Origin: Bacteroidota bacterium
GTDB taxonomy: Bacteria > Bacteroidota > Bacteroidia > Bacteroidales > FEN-979
Assembly: GCA_026391355.1 (NCBI GenBank)
Contig: JAPLDH010000069.1
Span: forward strand, 1 to 64,000
Direction of reading: 5' to 3'
DNA length: 64,000 bases
Made by a program: the position numbers and the translations under genes. How positions within the stretch are numbered: the stretch's first letter is position 1; every line of letters begins with the position of its first letter. Below, piece after piece: positions 28,235 through 37,451 of this stretch. The notes beneath the pieces were generated by a model, which was given only the letters and a program-made list of their open reading frames with translations, made no database searches and had not been told where the DNA came from.

Positions 28235-28963
28235 TTAATGTTTTATAATGAGTTTGTGACTGATTTTTGTTTCCCCATTCACAATCAGAGTATAAAAATA
28301 AATACCATCATTCAGTTCCCTCGTATCACAAGAAACCCTTCCATCTCCTGTTGCAAGTTTAATAGTTTTTACGGTAGATCCGAGGAGATTCCTTATCACC
28401 AGTGAGGATTCAGAAAATGTTCCGATATTATATCCGATGTTGACCATTTTATCAGCCGGGTTGGGATAAACCCGCAACGTATTTTTCCCTGTTCCCTGTT
28501 CTTCAATCCCCGCAGGAAAGGTATTATAAAGTGCAACAAAGCAAACCGTATCGGTAAGGTTTGCCTCGTCGAAAAAAACGTAGCGAATTGAAGAAACGCC
28601 CACAAGGCCATGGGGATTATAGTGGCCGCTGAAATTAAGCGTATCTTTAGTATGCGGGGGTATTACCACATGGAGGTTTGATTCATCCGTCGTTGAATCA
28701 TAACACAGGCCCCAGCAAAATGAATCTGAACTGTCGATCAGAGATATCCGGACTCTCTTTGCTTTAACATTCATGGCATTGTCAGAGCCATTGCTGACAA
28801 ATATATAGGAACTCATATCACTGCTGGCAGGGGTGCCGTGGAAAGTTCTTTCTGCATTATTGACAACACTACCTGCACTGTCGCTGAGTGACAGGTAAAT
28901 CTGTGAGTAACCGATAAAGGAGACAATACCGGTAAGATAAATCAGGAGTAAAAGTTTTTTCAT
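28235..28963 (-). CDS. T9SS type A sorting domain protein
   Basis: The product has 242 residues. A signal peptide (ending near IGYSQ) is followed by a beta-rich region of about 140 residues with HGTPASSDMSSYIFV and a single CWGLC pair. The T9SS sorting domain covers about 160-242 (LRVYPNPADKMVNIGY, RELNDGIYFYTLIVNG, KISHKLIIKH). It lies 7 bp upstream of the heptaheme cytochrome in the same direction, so it may be co-transcribed and could be linked to extracellular redox chemistry, though nothing in the sequence shows this. Confidence 0.8.
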   Translation of the reverse strand: MKKLLLLIYLTGIVSFIGYSQIYLSLSDSAGSVVNNAERTFHGTPASSDMSSYIFVSNGSDNAMNVKAKRVRISLIDSSDSFCWGLCYDSTTDESNLHVVIPPHTKDTLNFSGHYNPHGLVGVSSIRYVFFDEANLTDTVCFVALYNTFPAGIEEQGTGKNTLRVYPNPADKMVNIGYNIGTFSESSLVIRNLLGSTVKTIKLATGDGRVSCDTRELNDGIYFYTLIVNGETKISHKLIIKH

Positions 28964-29005
28964 CGTAAATTTATTTGTTTATTACGGGATAACTGATTGA
29001 ACTTG

Positions 29006-29013
29006 CAAAAATA
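29006..29013 (-). promoter_or_regulatory. Bacteroidota -7 box (TATTTTTG)
   Basis: The minus strand reads TATTTTTG 43 bp before the start of the T9SS gene at 28963, and probably serves that gene and the cytochrome. Confidence 0.45.
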
Positions 29014-29085
29014 AGAATTATCCGTTATTTTTTTCACATAAGGATATTTTTTTATATATAAAGACCAGAATACGATAAAATTTCA

Positions 29086-29093
29086 TAATTTTG
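29086..29093 (+). promoter_or_regulatory. Bacteroidota -7 box (TAATTTTG)
   Basis: TAATTTTG lies 50 bp before the ATG of the Omp28-like gene at 29143. It forms a divergent promoter pair with the box at 29006-29013. Confidence 0.45.
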
Positions 29094-29142
29094 GATTAAA
29101 TTTCTTGAGATACAATTATTCAATCATTAATTCATTTTCACC

Positions 29143-30843
29143 ATGAAAAGATTTACAATAATATTGGGATTTATGCTTTGTATTTCACTAATATACAGCC
29201 AATCCCCTCGTATGGTATTGCATGAAGAGTTCACACAATCAAATTGTGGCCCTTGTGCAAGCGTTAACCCGACATTTCACACCTGGTTAGGTCAACATCC
29301 TGACATTTATACCCAGATATTCTATCACGTTTGGTGGCCGGGAGCAAATAACGACCCTATGTATCTTGCAAATACGGTTGATAATGGCGCAAGGACAGGG
29401 ATGTATGGTGTAGCGGCTATAGGTGTTCCTTATGCGGTCATTGATGGCGATTACTGGCTGGGCGTCGGTGGATACCTGCAGTGGTCAACCATCGATACCA
29501 GGAGCCAGGTTCCTTCTCCTTTTGAAATACATTACCAGCACATGATAAGTGCAGGTCATGATTCGATTTACCTTACCATGCTCGCAAAGGCAACATCCCC
29601 CATAACCGCTTCCACATATGCTGAAAATGTGGTCATCGAAAAGCATATTCATTATACTACCGCACCAGGGACCAACGGTGAAAAAGATTTTTATCAGGTC
29701 ATGAAAAAGATGTTGCCGACCAGTGCAGGCACGATATTGCCTTCCACTATGGCGACCGGTGATTATGTTCTCCTCGAAAACAACTGGAAATTTGCAAATG
29801 TTTATGATTATAATGAGATCGCTGCCGTAAGTTTTATCCAGGATAAGAACACAAAAGAAGTTTACCAGGCTGCCAACAGCAGTACCGATGCAATCGTGAT
29901 GCCTTATAATAATGACCTGCAGGTAATGGATGTGCTCCAGGTTCCTGCAGCAACCTGCAACGGAAATATTACACCGATCATCAAGATCAGGAATAACGGT
30001 AATACTGCTGTAAGTTCATTCCATTTAAAATATCAGGTGAACGACGGGACGGTGGGAGATTTCTCATGGAGCGGAAATATCACCACTCTGCAAAAAGCCT
30101 ATGTGGCTTTGCCTGAAATTAACTTCACTCCATTATTAGTAAATACACTGAAAGTATATTCCGTGGATCCCAATAATGTCAACGATGAATATCCGAAAAA
30201 TGACACGATAAAATACTTCATCGATGCAGCGCCTTTGCCAACGACTGTTCTGAATACCATTATTATGACAGATAATAATCCGGAACAAACCACATGGAAT
30301 GTAAAAGCCTCGAACGGCACGGTCATCAAAGCTGCAGGGCCTTATACCCAAGCCAACCATGCATACAGGGATGAGATTGATCTTCCGGTAGGATCTGGAG
30401 ATTGTTACACATTCACCATCCATGATTCCGGCGGCAATGGCCTCTGTTGTGCCAATGGCGGTGGATCCTACATGATTTATGACCCGGGAAACAACGATAA
30501 TATAATTCTCCAGGGATCTGTTTTTACCGATTCTGCATATTCACAATTTAAAATTGTAGGGGTCGGAGTTGACGATAACCCGGGAAGCAGCCAGATCACC
30601 ATTCACCCAAATCCTTTCATGGATGAAACAACGATTTCCCTGTTCCTTTCTACCCAATCGAACATAACGATGAGTATTTTCAACCTCACCGGGCAATTGG
30701 TAAGAACTGAAATTACCGGAATACTAAAATCAGGAAACCATGACCTGATCCTGAAATCCAACGGCCTGGCCCCGGGAATTTACTTGTTAAAGGTTCAGAC
30801 ATGCAATAAGGTATTCACAAAAAAGATTACGATCGGGAATTAA
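29143..30843 (+). CDS. Omp28-like thioredoxin-fold protein with T9SS domain
   Basis: The product has 566 residues. After the signal peptide (about 1-20) comes VLHEEFTQSNCGPCASVNP, a thioredoxin-like CxxC site in the context typical of Omp28-related Bacteroidota proteins (about 25-245). A beta-sandwich region follows, then FTIHDSGGNGLCC, and finally the T9SS type A domain at about 485-566 (ITIHPNPFMDETTISL, LAPGIYLLKVQTC, KKITIGN). It should be exported to the cell surface. The CxxC suggests redox activity or disulfide handling, but that is an inference. Confidence 0.85.
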   Translation: MKRFTIILGFMLCISLIYSQSPRMVLHEEFTQSNCGPCASVNPTFHTWLGQHPDIYTQIFYHVWWPGANNDPMYLANTVDNGARTGMYGVAAIGVPYAVIDGDYWLGVGGYLQWSTIDTRSQVPSPFEIHYQHMISAGHDSIYLTMLAKATSPITASTYAENVVIEKHIHYTTAPGTNGEKDFYQVMKKMLPTSAGTILPSTMATGDYVLLENNWKFANVYDYNEIAAVSFIQDKNTKEVYQAANSSTDAIVMPYNNDLQVMDVLQVPAATCNGNITPIIKIRNNGNTAVSSFHLKYQVNDGTVGDFSWSGNITTLQKAYVALPEINFTPLLVNTLKVYSVDPNNVNDEYPKNDTIKYFIDAAPLPTTVLNTIIMTDNNPEQTTWNVKASNGTVIKAAGPYTQANHAYRDEIDLPVGSGDCYTFTIHDSGGNGLCCANGGGSYMIYDPGNNDNIILQGSVFTDSAYSQFKIVGVGVDDNPGSSQITIHPNPFMDETTISLFLSTQSNITMSIFNLTGQLVRTEITGILKSGNHDLILKSNGLAPGIYLLKVQTCNKVFTKKITIGN

Positions 30844-31929
30844 CTATTTCCGGTAGTTGTGTGGTATCCTGATTTCTATAGCACCCACACCAAATTTCTG
30901 CATGGGGGCGTCGAAGAGTTCGATGCCCCCGTATTCTTTCAGAAGTTCAAGGATCACTTCCCGCAGGGTACCGTTCCCCACACCATGAATGAAGGTGACT
31001 GTAAGAAAATTATTCAATATTGCGCTTTCCAGGCAACGGATAAAATAATTTTTCTGGAATTCAAGAATCTCCGATTTCTCAAGATTGGATGAATCTTCCA
31101 ATAGTTCATGGATATGCAGGTCAATCAATGCTTCACGCGGATGAGTCTGATACCTGAAAATGACTTCCTCTGAATCCTTGCTGTTTTTCTGCATTGAAAG
31201 GGAGCCTTTCTCTTTCTCCTTAGCTTCCTGATCTTTCTTCTCAATGAATTCAGTAACTGAAACAATTCTTGCAACTATTCCTTTTCCTTCGATTAACGGG
31301 GATTCCCTGTAACTTGTTTCCCTGAAGAATTTCGTACTGTTAACCTCTATCCCTGAGTTAAAAGGCGGTATCAGTAAACCGGAGCGGTTTTTATGAAAAA
31401 GGAATTGCAGCACTCCCTCTGTCCATTTTCCAATTTCCTCCCTTTCAATTGTGGAAAGCAGGAGACGGGAGTCAGGTAATAATGAACCATAATCAATTCC
31501 CTCATATTTACCATCTTCAGTTCTCCTTAAGAAGTTGTATAATACATCATATGTTGTATTATTTATCAGGAAGACATCGATTAATCCTGTTATCAACCAT
31601 TTCTGATCATGAGGAACAAAGGCAATACTGATCTCCTCACGACTCCTGTTTTTTACAACAGAATGCAGGAGATCAACCATACGTTCTGCTTCATTGGTTA
31701 TGGGTTGATCTGTTCGAATGGTGATTCCGGTTTCATCAGGGAATGTTTCATCAAAGAAACGGGCACCGGGCTGATCGACGTCAATTCGTATCAGTTCACT
31801 GATCAGGGTTGGAATTTCAAATCCCCCTTCAACATTCACGCTGACCATTCTTGAATCGATGATTTTCGTAATAAAACCGCCTCCTTTTGTATTCAGGAAT
31901 TTAACCTTGTCACCTACTTTATAGTTCAT
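30844..31929 (-). CDS. DUF2027/Smr domain protein
   Basis: The product has 361 residues. An N-terminal DUF2027-type region (VGDKVKFLNTKGGGFITKI and VNVEGGFEIPTLISELIRI) is followed by a lysine/glutamate-rich linker near 235-260. A C-terminal Smr domain (about 275-358) has the DLHIHELLE and TFIHGVGNGTLREVILELLKEY motifs. Smr domains are nucleases or nucleic-acid binders related to MutS2; the role of this fusion is not established. It is cytoplasmic. Its stop lies directly against the stop of the convergent gene at 30843. Confidence 0.87.
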   Translation of the reverse strand: MNYKVGDKVKFLNTKGGGFITKIIDSRMVSVNVEGGFEIPTLISELIRIDVDQPGARFFDETFPDETGITIRTDQPITNEAERMVDLLHSVVKNRSREEISIAFVPHDQKWLITGLIDVFLINNTTYDVLYNFLRRTEDGKYEGIDYGSLLPDSRLLLSTIEREEIGKWTEGVLQFLFHKNRSGLLIPPFNSGIEVNSTKFFRETSYRESPLIEGKGIVARIVSVTEFIEKKDQEAKEKEKGSLSMQKNSKDSEEVIFRYQTHPREALIDLHIHELLEDSSNLEKSEILEFQKNYFIRCLESAILNNFLTVTFIHGVGNGTLREVILELLKEYGGIELFDAPMQKFGVGAIEIRIPHNYRK

Positions 31930-31944
31930 CGTGCTCCATTTTGA

Positions 31945-32028
31945 TCAGTAGTTTGCAGTTTCCAGTTTGCAGTTCCCAGTTCCTATTTTGCATTTTGCCA
32001 TTTTGCCATTTTGCATTTGCTGACCGGC
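31945..32028. repeat. Heptamer and octamer arrays (CAGTTTG, CATTTTGC)
   Basis: Five CAGTTTG/CAGTTCC heptamers are followed by four CATTTTGC/CATTTGC units in the gap upstream of the DUF2027 gene. The first word is the reverse complement of the ACTGCAA/ACTGGGA word used at 34910-34954. Confidence 0.8.
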
Positions 32029-32114
32029 AAAATTAGGTATAATCCGCATACATCCGTAAAATGGGATTATGGCTGTTTTTTTTGAGTTGCAGTGAACTCC
32101 TTAATAAAGAAAAA

Positions 32115-32144
32115 TTTGTCATGTTAAAAAGTTTGTTTACCTTG
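32115..32144 (+). promoter_or_regulatory. Promoter for the FadL-like gene
   Basis: A -33 TTTG (32115-32118) and a -7-like TACCTTG (32138-32144) are 19 bp apart, the normal spacing in Bacteroidota. The ATG follows at 32173. Confidence 0.5.
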
Positions 32145-32172
32145 CACTCGTATTAACCAAAAAAGATTCATT

Positions 32173-33420
32173 ATGAGGAAAGTTACTTTTGTGCTGTTAT
32201 TCACTCTGATGGCAGCAATGACGACATTTGGAGGAGGTTACCAGGTCGGGTTGCACAGTATCCGGAATATTGGGATGGGACTGATCGGTACTTCTCTGAC
32301 ATATGACGCCAGCAGTTTGTTTTATAACCCTGGCGGAGCATCCTTTGTCAATGAAAAGTTCAGTATTTCAGGAGGCGTGAGCTTTCTGATGTCACGCGCT
32401 ACTTTTCAAGCGAAGAACGAAGCCTACCAGGAGCATATTGATCATGTGATGAATTACCCGTTCAATTTTTATTTTGCGTATAAACCCATAAAAGACCTGA
32501 GTGTTGGTGTTGCAGTTAATACTCCGTATGGACTCAGCATGTCTTGGCCGGATAAATGGGAAGGAAGATACCTCATCCAGAATATTGCTTTTAAGGCCAT
32601 TACGATTCAACCGACAGTCTCATACAAGATCAAGGATATTATAGGGATCGGCGCCGGACTTATCATTTCATACGGTGATGTGAACCTGAAAAGAGCCATT
32701 CCGGTAAATGGCCCGGATAGTGCTGACGGACAATTAACCGTTAAAGGAACAACCATAAAGTACGGTTTCAATGCAGGAATCCTCATTCATCCCATCAAAG
32801 GATTGAACATAGGAGTTGATTACAGGTCGAAGATTGATATGAGTATCAAGGATGGTGATGCAACATTCGCAGTTCCCACGGCCGTGGCTTCAAAATTCCC
32901 ATATACAAAAACTGATGTATCGTTACCGTTGCCGGCTAATCTGGATTTTGGAATTTCTTATGAGATCAATGAAAAAATCATGATCGGTTTAGGTCTTAAC
33001 TATGTATTCTGGAGTACCTATGACTCACTTAAGTTTACCTTTAAGAGTCCTGACCCAAATGTTACGCTTGTTTCCACATCGCCAAAACTTTACAAGGATC
33101 GCCTTATCGCAAGGTTGGGGGTTCAATGGAAAATCAGCGGCATGTTTACAGTAAGGGCAGGTGGATATTATGATCCATCGCCGGTACCCTCCGATTATCT
33201 TGATCCTATGCTCCCAAGTTCCAATGAAACTGCATTAACCTGCGGCATTTCCTTATATCCGGTTAAAGGATTAAGCATCGACGCCTCCTTTGAATACCTG
33301 ATGGGCAGCCAGAGAGACGGAATTTCCAGCCCCAATGTCACTCCGGGTACACACAACTTTGAAGGAACTTACAGTACCGCCTTTTACATGCCCGGCATCG
33401 GTTTAACATACAATTTCTAA
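32173..33420 (+). CDS. FadL/OmpP1-family outer-membrane transporter
   Basis: The product has 415 residues. A signal peptide (ending near TTFGG) precedes GGYQVGLHSIRNIGMGLIGTSL and ASSLFYNPGGASFV, the N-terminal hatch and NPAG-like motif of the FadL family of hydrophobic-compound transporters. GVAVNTPYGLSMSWPDKWEGRY is another conserved FadL segment. The C-terminus ends in an aromatic strand, LTYNF. The GDSL hydrolase gene follows 10 bp downstream, so the pair may take up and cleave a lipid or ester. Confidence 0.88.
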   Translation: MRKVTFVLLFTLMAAMTTFGGGYQVGLHSIRNIGMGLIGTSLTYDASSLFYNPGGASFVNEKFSISGGVSFLMSRATFQAKNEAYQEHIDHVMNYPFNFYFAYKPIKDLSVGVAVNTPYGLSMSWPDKWEGRYLIQNIAFKAITIQPTVSYKIKDIIGIGAGLIISYGDVNLKRAIPVNGPDSADGQLTVKGTTIKYGFNAGILIHPIKGLNIGVDYRSKIDMSIKDGDATFAVPTAVASKFPYTKTDVSLPLPANLDFGISYEINEKIMIGLGLNYVFWSTYDSLKFTFKSPDPNVTLVSTSPKLYKDRLIARLGVQWKISGMFTVRAGGYYDPSPVPSDYLDPMLPSSNETALTCGISLYPVKGLSIDASFEYLMGSQRDGISSPNVTPGTHNFEGTYSTAFYMPGIGLTYNF

Positions 33421-33430
33421 CATTTAAAAT

Positions 33431-34765
33431 ATGAAAATCATGAAAAAAATATTCCTTATCATATTATCCCTGGCATTATTCAGCGCTTGCGAACGAAAGA
33501 TCGATAAGTTTACGGTGTCGAAAGGAAATGCTGATTTCACAAAATTCATTACTGTAGGGAATTCATTGATTGCCGGTTATGCTGACGGAGCCCTTTATCA
33601 TAACGGCCAATTATATTCTATTCCAAACATCCTTGCCGGGCAATTACAACTTGCCGGTTCGGGTACTTTTGTGCAACCAATGGTAACCAGCGAGTATGGG
33701 GTTGATTTCCCGGGATCCGGACCAAAATTCAAGCTGGGGCCTGCAACGGATTGTATGGGAGCTATATCACTCGGCCCAGTTCCTGATATTGGTACCAAAG
33801 ATCCTTTTTCCACACCGGTTGGTTATCCTGTTAATAACTTTGGGATTCCGGGCGCCAAATCATTTCACCTTCTTTACCCCGGTTACGCCAAGTTGAATCC
33901 CTACTATTACAGGTTTGCACTTACACCTCTTACAGGCAAAGTGGTGGAAGATATTGTTGCATCAAATGCTTCGTTCTTTGCTTTGTGGCTTGGAGATAAC
34001 GATGTATTGCAATATGCCCTGGCAGGCGGTGCGGCAGATTCCATTACCAGTCCGGCTTTCTTTACAACCGCCATGGGTGGTGTTTTACAGGCGCTTACTC
34101 TGAATCATGCAAAGGGTGTGATCGCAACCATTCCTGATATTACGACGATCCCCTATTTCACCACCGTTCCGTGGAACGGACTTGTACTCGATAAGCAACA
34201 GGCAGATACCATTAACTATGCAATGGGATTATTTCAGCTTCCCTTCCATTACGTGGTAGGCAGGAATCCATTCCTCGTTGCCGATCCCACTTCTGCTCAT
34301 CCTTACTTTAAGGTACGTCAGATGGTGGCCGGTGAACTTGTACTTCTCACTGTTCCTCAGGATTCTATGAAATGTCATGGTATGGGCATCATCAATGCAG
34401 AAAAACATGTTCCTTATCCTATACCCAACCAGTATGTTCTGACAGCAGATGAAGTTTCTGCCCTTGTGACAGCAACGACTGCATATAACGAGATCATTAA
34501 AACCGCACTGGCACCTACGTTTGGCCTTGCCATAGTGGATATGAATGAAAAGCTGAAGACCCTGTCAACAGGGATCTCATGGAATGGCATCAGCCTGAGC
34601 ACAGTATTTGTAACCGGCGGAGCATTCTCACTTGATGGTATCCACCTGAATCCAAGGGGAAATGCATTGGCTGCCAATTTCTTCATTGAAGCAATCAATG
34701 CCAAGTTCGGAAGTACAATACCGGAAGTGGATATCACTAAATACCCGGGAGTTATTTTTCCGTAA
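33431..34765 (+). CDS. SGNH/GDSL-like hydrolase lipoprotein
   Basis: The product has 444 residues. The signal ends in LFSAC, a lipobox, so it should be lipid-anchored. Block I is FITVGNSLIAGY (GNSL instead of GDSL), block III is GDNDVL, and block V DGIHLNPRG carries the Asp-x-x-His of the catalytic set. It is probably an esterase or lipase facing the periplasm or cell surface. It follows the FadL-like gene by 10 bp and ends at a strong terminator. A second possible start lies three codons in. Confidence 0.8.
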   Translation: MKIMKKIFLIILSLALFSACERKIDKFTVSKGNADFTKFITVGNSLIAGYADGALYHNGQLYSIPNILAGQLQLAGSGTFVQPMVTSEYGVDFPGSGPKFKLGPATDCMGAISLGPVPDIGTKDPFSTPVGYPVNNFGIPGAKSFHLLYPGYAKLNPYYYRFALTPLTGKVVEDIVASNASFFALWLGDNDVLQYALAGGAADSITSPAFFTTAMGGVLQALTLNHAKGVIATIPDITTIPYFTTVPWNGLVLDKQQADTINYAMGLFQLPFHYVVGRNPFLVADPTSAHPYFKVRQMVAGELVLLTVPQDSMKCHGMGIINAEKHVPYPIPNQYVLTADEVSALVTATTAYNEIIKTALAPTFGLAIVDMNEKLKTLSTGISWNGISLSTVFVTGGAFSLDGIHLNPRGNALAANFFIEAINAKFGSTIPEVDITKYPGVIFP

Positions 34766-34783
34766 CTCGGTTATTTAACAGGC

Positions 34784-34822
34784 AAAAAAGACCGTTTCCT
34801 GAACTCAGGGGACGGTCTTTTT
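34784..34822 (+). terminator. Rho-independent terminator
   Basis: AAAAAGACCGT and ACGGTCTTTTT form a stem around a CCTG/CAGG inner helix, with a T tract, 19 bases after the GDSL gene stop. It could act in both directions, but rdgB has a repeat array between it and this hairpin. Confidence 0.85.
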
Positions 34823-34825
34823 AAT

Positions 34826-34954
34826 TGGTGAACTGGTGAGCTGGTGAACTGGTGAGCTGGTGAACTGCTGAACTGGTGAGCTGGTGAACTGGTGAGTTAT
34901 AAGAAGGTAACTGGGAACTGCAAACTGCAAACTGGGAACTGCAAACTGGGAACT
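34826..34954. repeat. Octamer then heptamer arrays abutting the rdgB stop
   Basis: About nine octamers of the GGTGAACT/GGTGAGCT type (34826-34898) begin 3 bp after the terminator. Six heptamers alternating ACTGGGA and ACTGCAA (34910-34951) follow, and their next partial unit overlaps the rdgB stop codon at 34953-34955. Confidence 0.85.
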
Positions 34955-35537
34955 ATTCCAATGTCTCCAAAAACCTTATCATCCGCGTGATTGCTTTTCC
35001 CCGGTGGCTTATGCCATTTTTCAGGTATGGCGGCATCTCTGCAAAGGTCTGGTCGAAGCCATCGGGAAGGAAAACGGGATCGTAACCAAATCCTCCTTTG
35101 CCTCTTTTTGCCGGAAGAATGACTCCTTCCACCCTTCCTTCAAACAGATATTCATTCCCTTCAAATATCAGGCAAACAATGCACCGGAAGATGGCTTTCC
35201 TGTTTTGGATCTGGTCCATCTCCTCCAGAACCTTCCGCATATTATCTTCAAAACTGCATTCTTCACCCGCATAACGGGCGGAATAAACTCCAGGGCGACC
35301 GTCCAAAGCTTCGATTTCCAAGCCGGTATCATCAGCGAAACAGTTTCTCCCGGTTTTATCAAAAATAAACTGTGCCTTTTGCGATGCATTGTCTTCGATC
35401 GTATCAGAGGTTTCAGGAATTTCAATATCCAGTTGAATATCTTTTAAACTGAGTATATGGTAACTATCCCCGATAATTTCCTGGATCTCCCTGAGCTTAT
35501 GGGCATTATTAGTAGCAAATAAAAGTTCATTTTCCAT
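34953..35537 (-). CDS. rdgB: Non-canonical purine NTP pyrophosphatase (RdgB/HAM1)
   Basis: The product is a 194-residue cytoplasmic enzyme that hydrolyses dITP, ITP and XTP to monophosphates and so keeps deaminated purines out of nucleic acids. The N-terminal FATNNAHKLREI, central FADDTGLEIEALDGRPGVYSARYAG and later GFGYDPVF and SHRGKAI are diagnostic. It starts 22 bp after ddl and is probably co-transcribed with it. Its stop codon is part of a heptamer array. Confidence 0.94.
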   Translation of the reverse strand: MENELLFATNNAHKLREIQEIIGDSYHILSLKDIQLDIEIPETSDTIEDNASQKAQFIFDKTGRNCFADDTGLEIEALDGRPGVYSARYAGEECSFEDNMRKVLEEMDQIQNRKAIFRCIVCLIFEGNEYLFEGRVEGVILPAKRGKGGFGYDPVFLPDGFDQTFAEMPPYLKNGISHRGKAITRMIRFLETLE

Positions 35538-35559
35538 GCTAAAATGTTAATTTCAATAA

Positions 35560-36534
35560 TTATCCGGCCAGTGATCCATCTATCAGTCTGGTAATCAACT
35601 CAGTCATCGTCCAGCCATGCGCTGCAGCCATTTTGGGAACAATACTTTGAGCGGTGAGTCCCGGAACTGTATTAACCTCCAGGAAAAATAAAATATTTCC
35701 ATGAAGAATATAGTCAAAACGTACTACGCCACGGCAGTTCAGTTTTGCAAAGAGAAGTTTCGAAATATTTTGACATTGTACTGCATTCGCGGCAGGAATA
35801 TCGGCAGGAACCACTTCTTCAGAAAGCCCCTCATGGTATTTAGCCTCATAATCAAAATATTCCTTTTTTGAGATGATCTCTGTTACAGGGAAAGGTATGA
35901 TCAGTCCCCCTGACAGGATCACTCCGCAAGTAAGTTCCCTTCCCGGCACAAATTCTTCAACAATGACCTCATTATCTTCATAAAAGGCCTTTATCACTGC
36001 ATTCTCAAGTTCTTCCTGCCTGTTCACCTTCGACATTCCTACCGAAGATCCTCCATTGTTGGGCTTCACGAATAAGGGCAAAGAGAGTTCTTTCAGAATA
36101 TCTTCCGGGGAAGGATGCTGGTTATAAAAAAGGTGTATTGATCTGGCTGTATTTATCCCGAGATGGCTGACCACATTCTTGCAGAAACTTTTATTGAAAG
36201 TCAATGCCGAAGTTGTCAAATCACTGGAAGTATAAGGAATTCCCAACATATCAAAGTATCCCTGCAATTTCCCGTTTTCGCCGGGACTTCCATGAATCGC
36301 ATTAAACACAGCATCGAAATGAATAGTTTCTCCATCATTCAACAGTGTGAATTGGTTTTTATCGATGGGAATTTTCCTGGTATCTATAATGACATTCCAT
36401 TTCGCGCCCCGGATCTCGACAAGGTAAGGATCAAATTTTGTCCTGTCTATATTGCTTTGCACCTGCAGACCGCTTTTCATGGAAATCTCATATTCCCCGG
36501 AGTCGCCACCGGCAACAATGGCAATTTTCAGCAT
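35560..36534 (-). CDS. ddl: D-alanine--D-alanine ligase
   Basis: The product is a 324-residue cytoplasmic enzyme that joins two D-alanines for peptidoglycan precursors. An ATP-grasp fold is indicated by IVAGGDSGEYEISMKSG, NAIHGSPGENGKLQGYFD, FVKPNNGGSSVGMSKV and RFDYILHGNILFFLEVNTVPGLT. HGSPGENG differs slightly from the usual HGxxGEDG. It is the first gene of a ddl-rdgB pair, with a -7 box at 36556-36563. Confidence 0.94.
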   Translation of the reverse strand: MLKIAIVAGGDSGEYEISMKSGLQVQSNIDRTKFDPYLVEIRGAKWNVIIDTRKIPIDKNQFTLLNDGETIHFDAVFNAIHGSPGENGKLQGYFDMLGIPYTSSDLTTSALTFNKSFCKNVVSHLGINTARSIHLFYNQHPSPEDILKELSLPLFVKPNNGGSSVGMSKVNRQEELENAVIKAFYEDNEVIVEEFVPGRELTCGVILSGGLIIPFPVTEIISKKEYFDYEAKYHEGLSEEVVPADIPAANAVQCQNISKLLFAKLNCRGVVRFDYILHGNILFFLEVNTVPGLTAQSIVPKMAAAHGWTMTELITRLIDGSLAG

Positions 36535-36555
36535 AGCACATAAATTAATTCAAAA

Positions 36556-36563
36556 CAAACATA
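36556..36563 (-). promoter_or_regulatory. Bacteroidota -7 box for ddl (TATGTTTG)
   Basis: The minus strand reads TATGTTTG 22 bp before the ddl start. It forms a divergent pair with the box at 36621. Confidence 0.5.
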
Positions 36564-36597
36564 CACAAAAATTTAATCAGTACATAAAAACAGGTCA

Positions 36598-36628
36598 TTG
36601 CCAATGATTCAAATTTTGCTTAAGTTTG
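36598..36628 (+). promoter_or_regulatory. Promoter for the PASTA gene (TTG, TAAGTTTG)
   Basis: The -7 box TAAGTTTG (36621-36628) has a TTG 20 bp upstream (36598-36600). The PASTA gene starts 104 bp downstream, leaving a leader of about 95 bases with no obvious structure. Confidence 0.5.
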
Positions 36629-36731
36629 CCGTTCCATACAATAAACCAGCGCTTTTCAGGTTTATACTGAGCATTAGAGTTACAGTTAATTTTCAAACCT
36701 GGTGAGCCGAAGTATACTAAAAAACTGATCG

Positions 36732-37334
36732 ATGGACTTTTTCCGATTTCTCGGGAGTAAGAAATTCTTCAAACACCTTGCAGGGGCAGTCGTAATCGCA
36801 GTGATCCTGATCTGGGGGGTAATGCTTTTACTCAGAACATACACCAAACATGGAGATTACCTTATTGTTCCCGACTTTAAAGGGAAGGCGATCAGTCAGT
36901 TATTATCTAATCCGGCATATCCTGATTTTGATCTGGTGGTGATTGATTCCGTATTCGATCTTAACACTCCTCATGGTACAGTAATTCACCAGGATCCTTA
37001 TCCGGAATCAAAAGTAAAGGCGGGACGAAAAATTTACCTGACCATTGTTTCCTCCATACCAGAGAAAGTCAGCATGCCGGATTTGAAGTTCCTTACCCTT
37101 CGCCAGGCAGGTTCCGTGCTTGAAAGTTGTGGTCTGAAGATAGGGAAACTCACCTATATTCAAACATTTGACGAGGATGCTGTTCAACAGCAATATTACC
37201 AGGGTAAGGTAATAGAACCGGGAACGAAGATTGAAAAAGGGTCGGTTATTAACCTGGTTGTCGGAATGGGATCAAAAGGACAGGAGGTATCGCCGGGAGT
37301 GAAGCCTGATTCTGTCACAGGAAATTCGATGTGA
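36732..37334 (+). CDS. PASTA domain membrane protein
   Basis: The product has 200 residues. A short cytoplasmic head precedes one transmembrane helix (about 20-40, AVVIAVILIWGVMLLL). Two PASTA domains follow on the periplasmic side: about 45-100 (VPDFKGKAISQLL, IHQDPYPESKVKAGRKIYLTI) and about 105-175 (MPDLKFLTLRQAG, VIEPGTKIEKGSVINLVVG). PASTA domains bind peptidoglycan fragments, so it probably acts at the cell wall. There is no kinase domain. It is divergent from ddl, which makes the same polymer. Confidence 0.85.
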   Translation: MDFFRFLGSKKFFKHLAGAVVIAVILIWGVMLLLRTYTKHGDYLIVPDFKGKAISQLLSNPAYPDFDLVVIDSVFDLNTPHGTVIHQDPYPESKVKAGRKIYLTIVSSIPEKVSMPDLKFLTLRQAGSVLESCGLKIGKLTYIQTFDEDAVQQQYYQGKVIEPGTKIEKGSVINLVVGMGSKGQEVSPGVKPDSVTGNSM

Positions 37335-37451
37335 TTGTCAGGCCGGAAAAAATTGAGGATAAAATAAGTATTAACCAAGTACCCATCCCTTTAATGGCGG
37401 GTAATTAAATACATAAAACAACAATCCGGGTATCATAAAATATTTGTTAAG

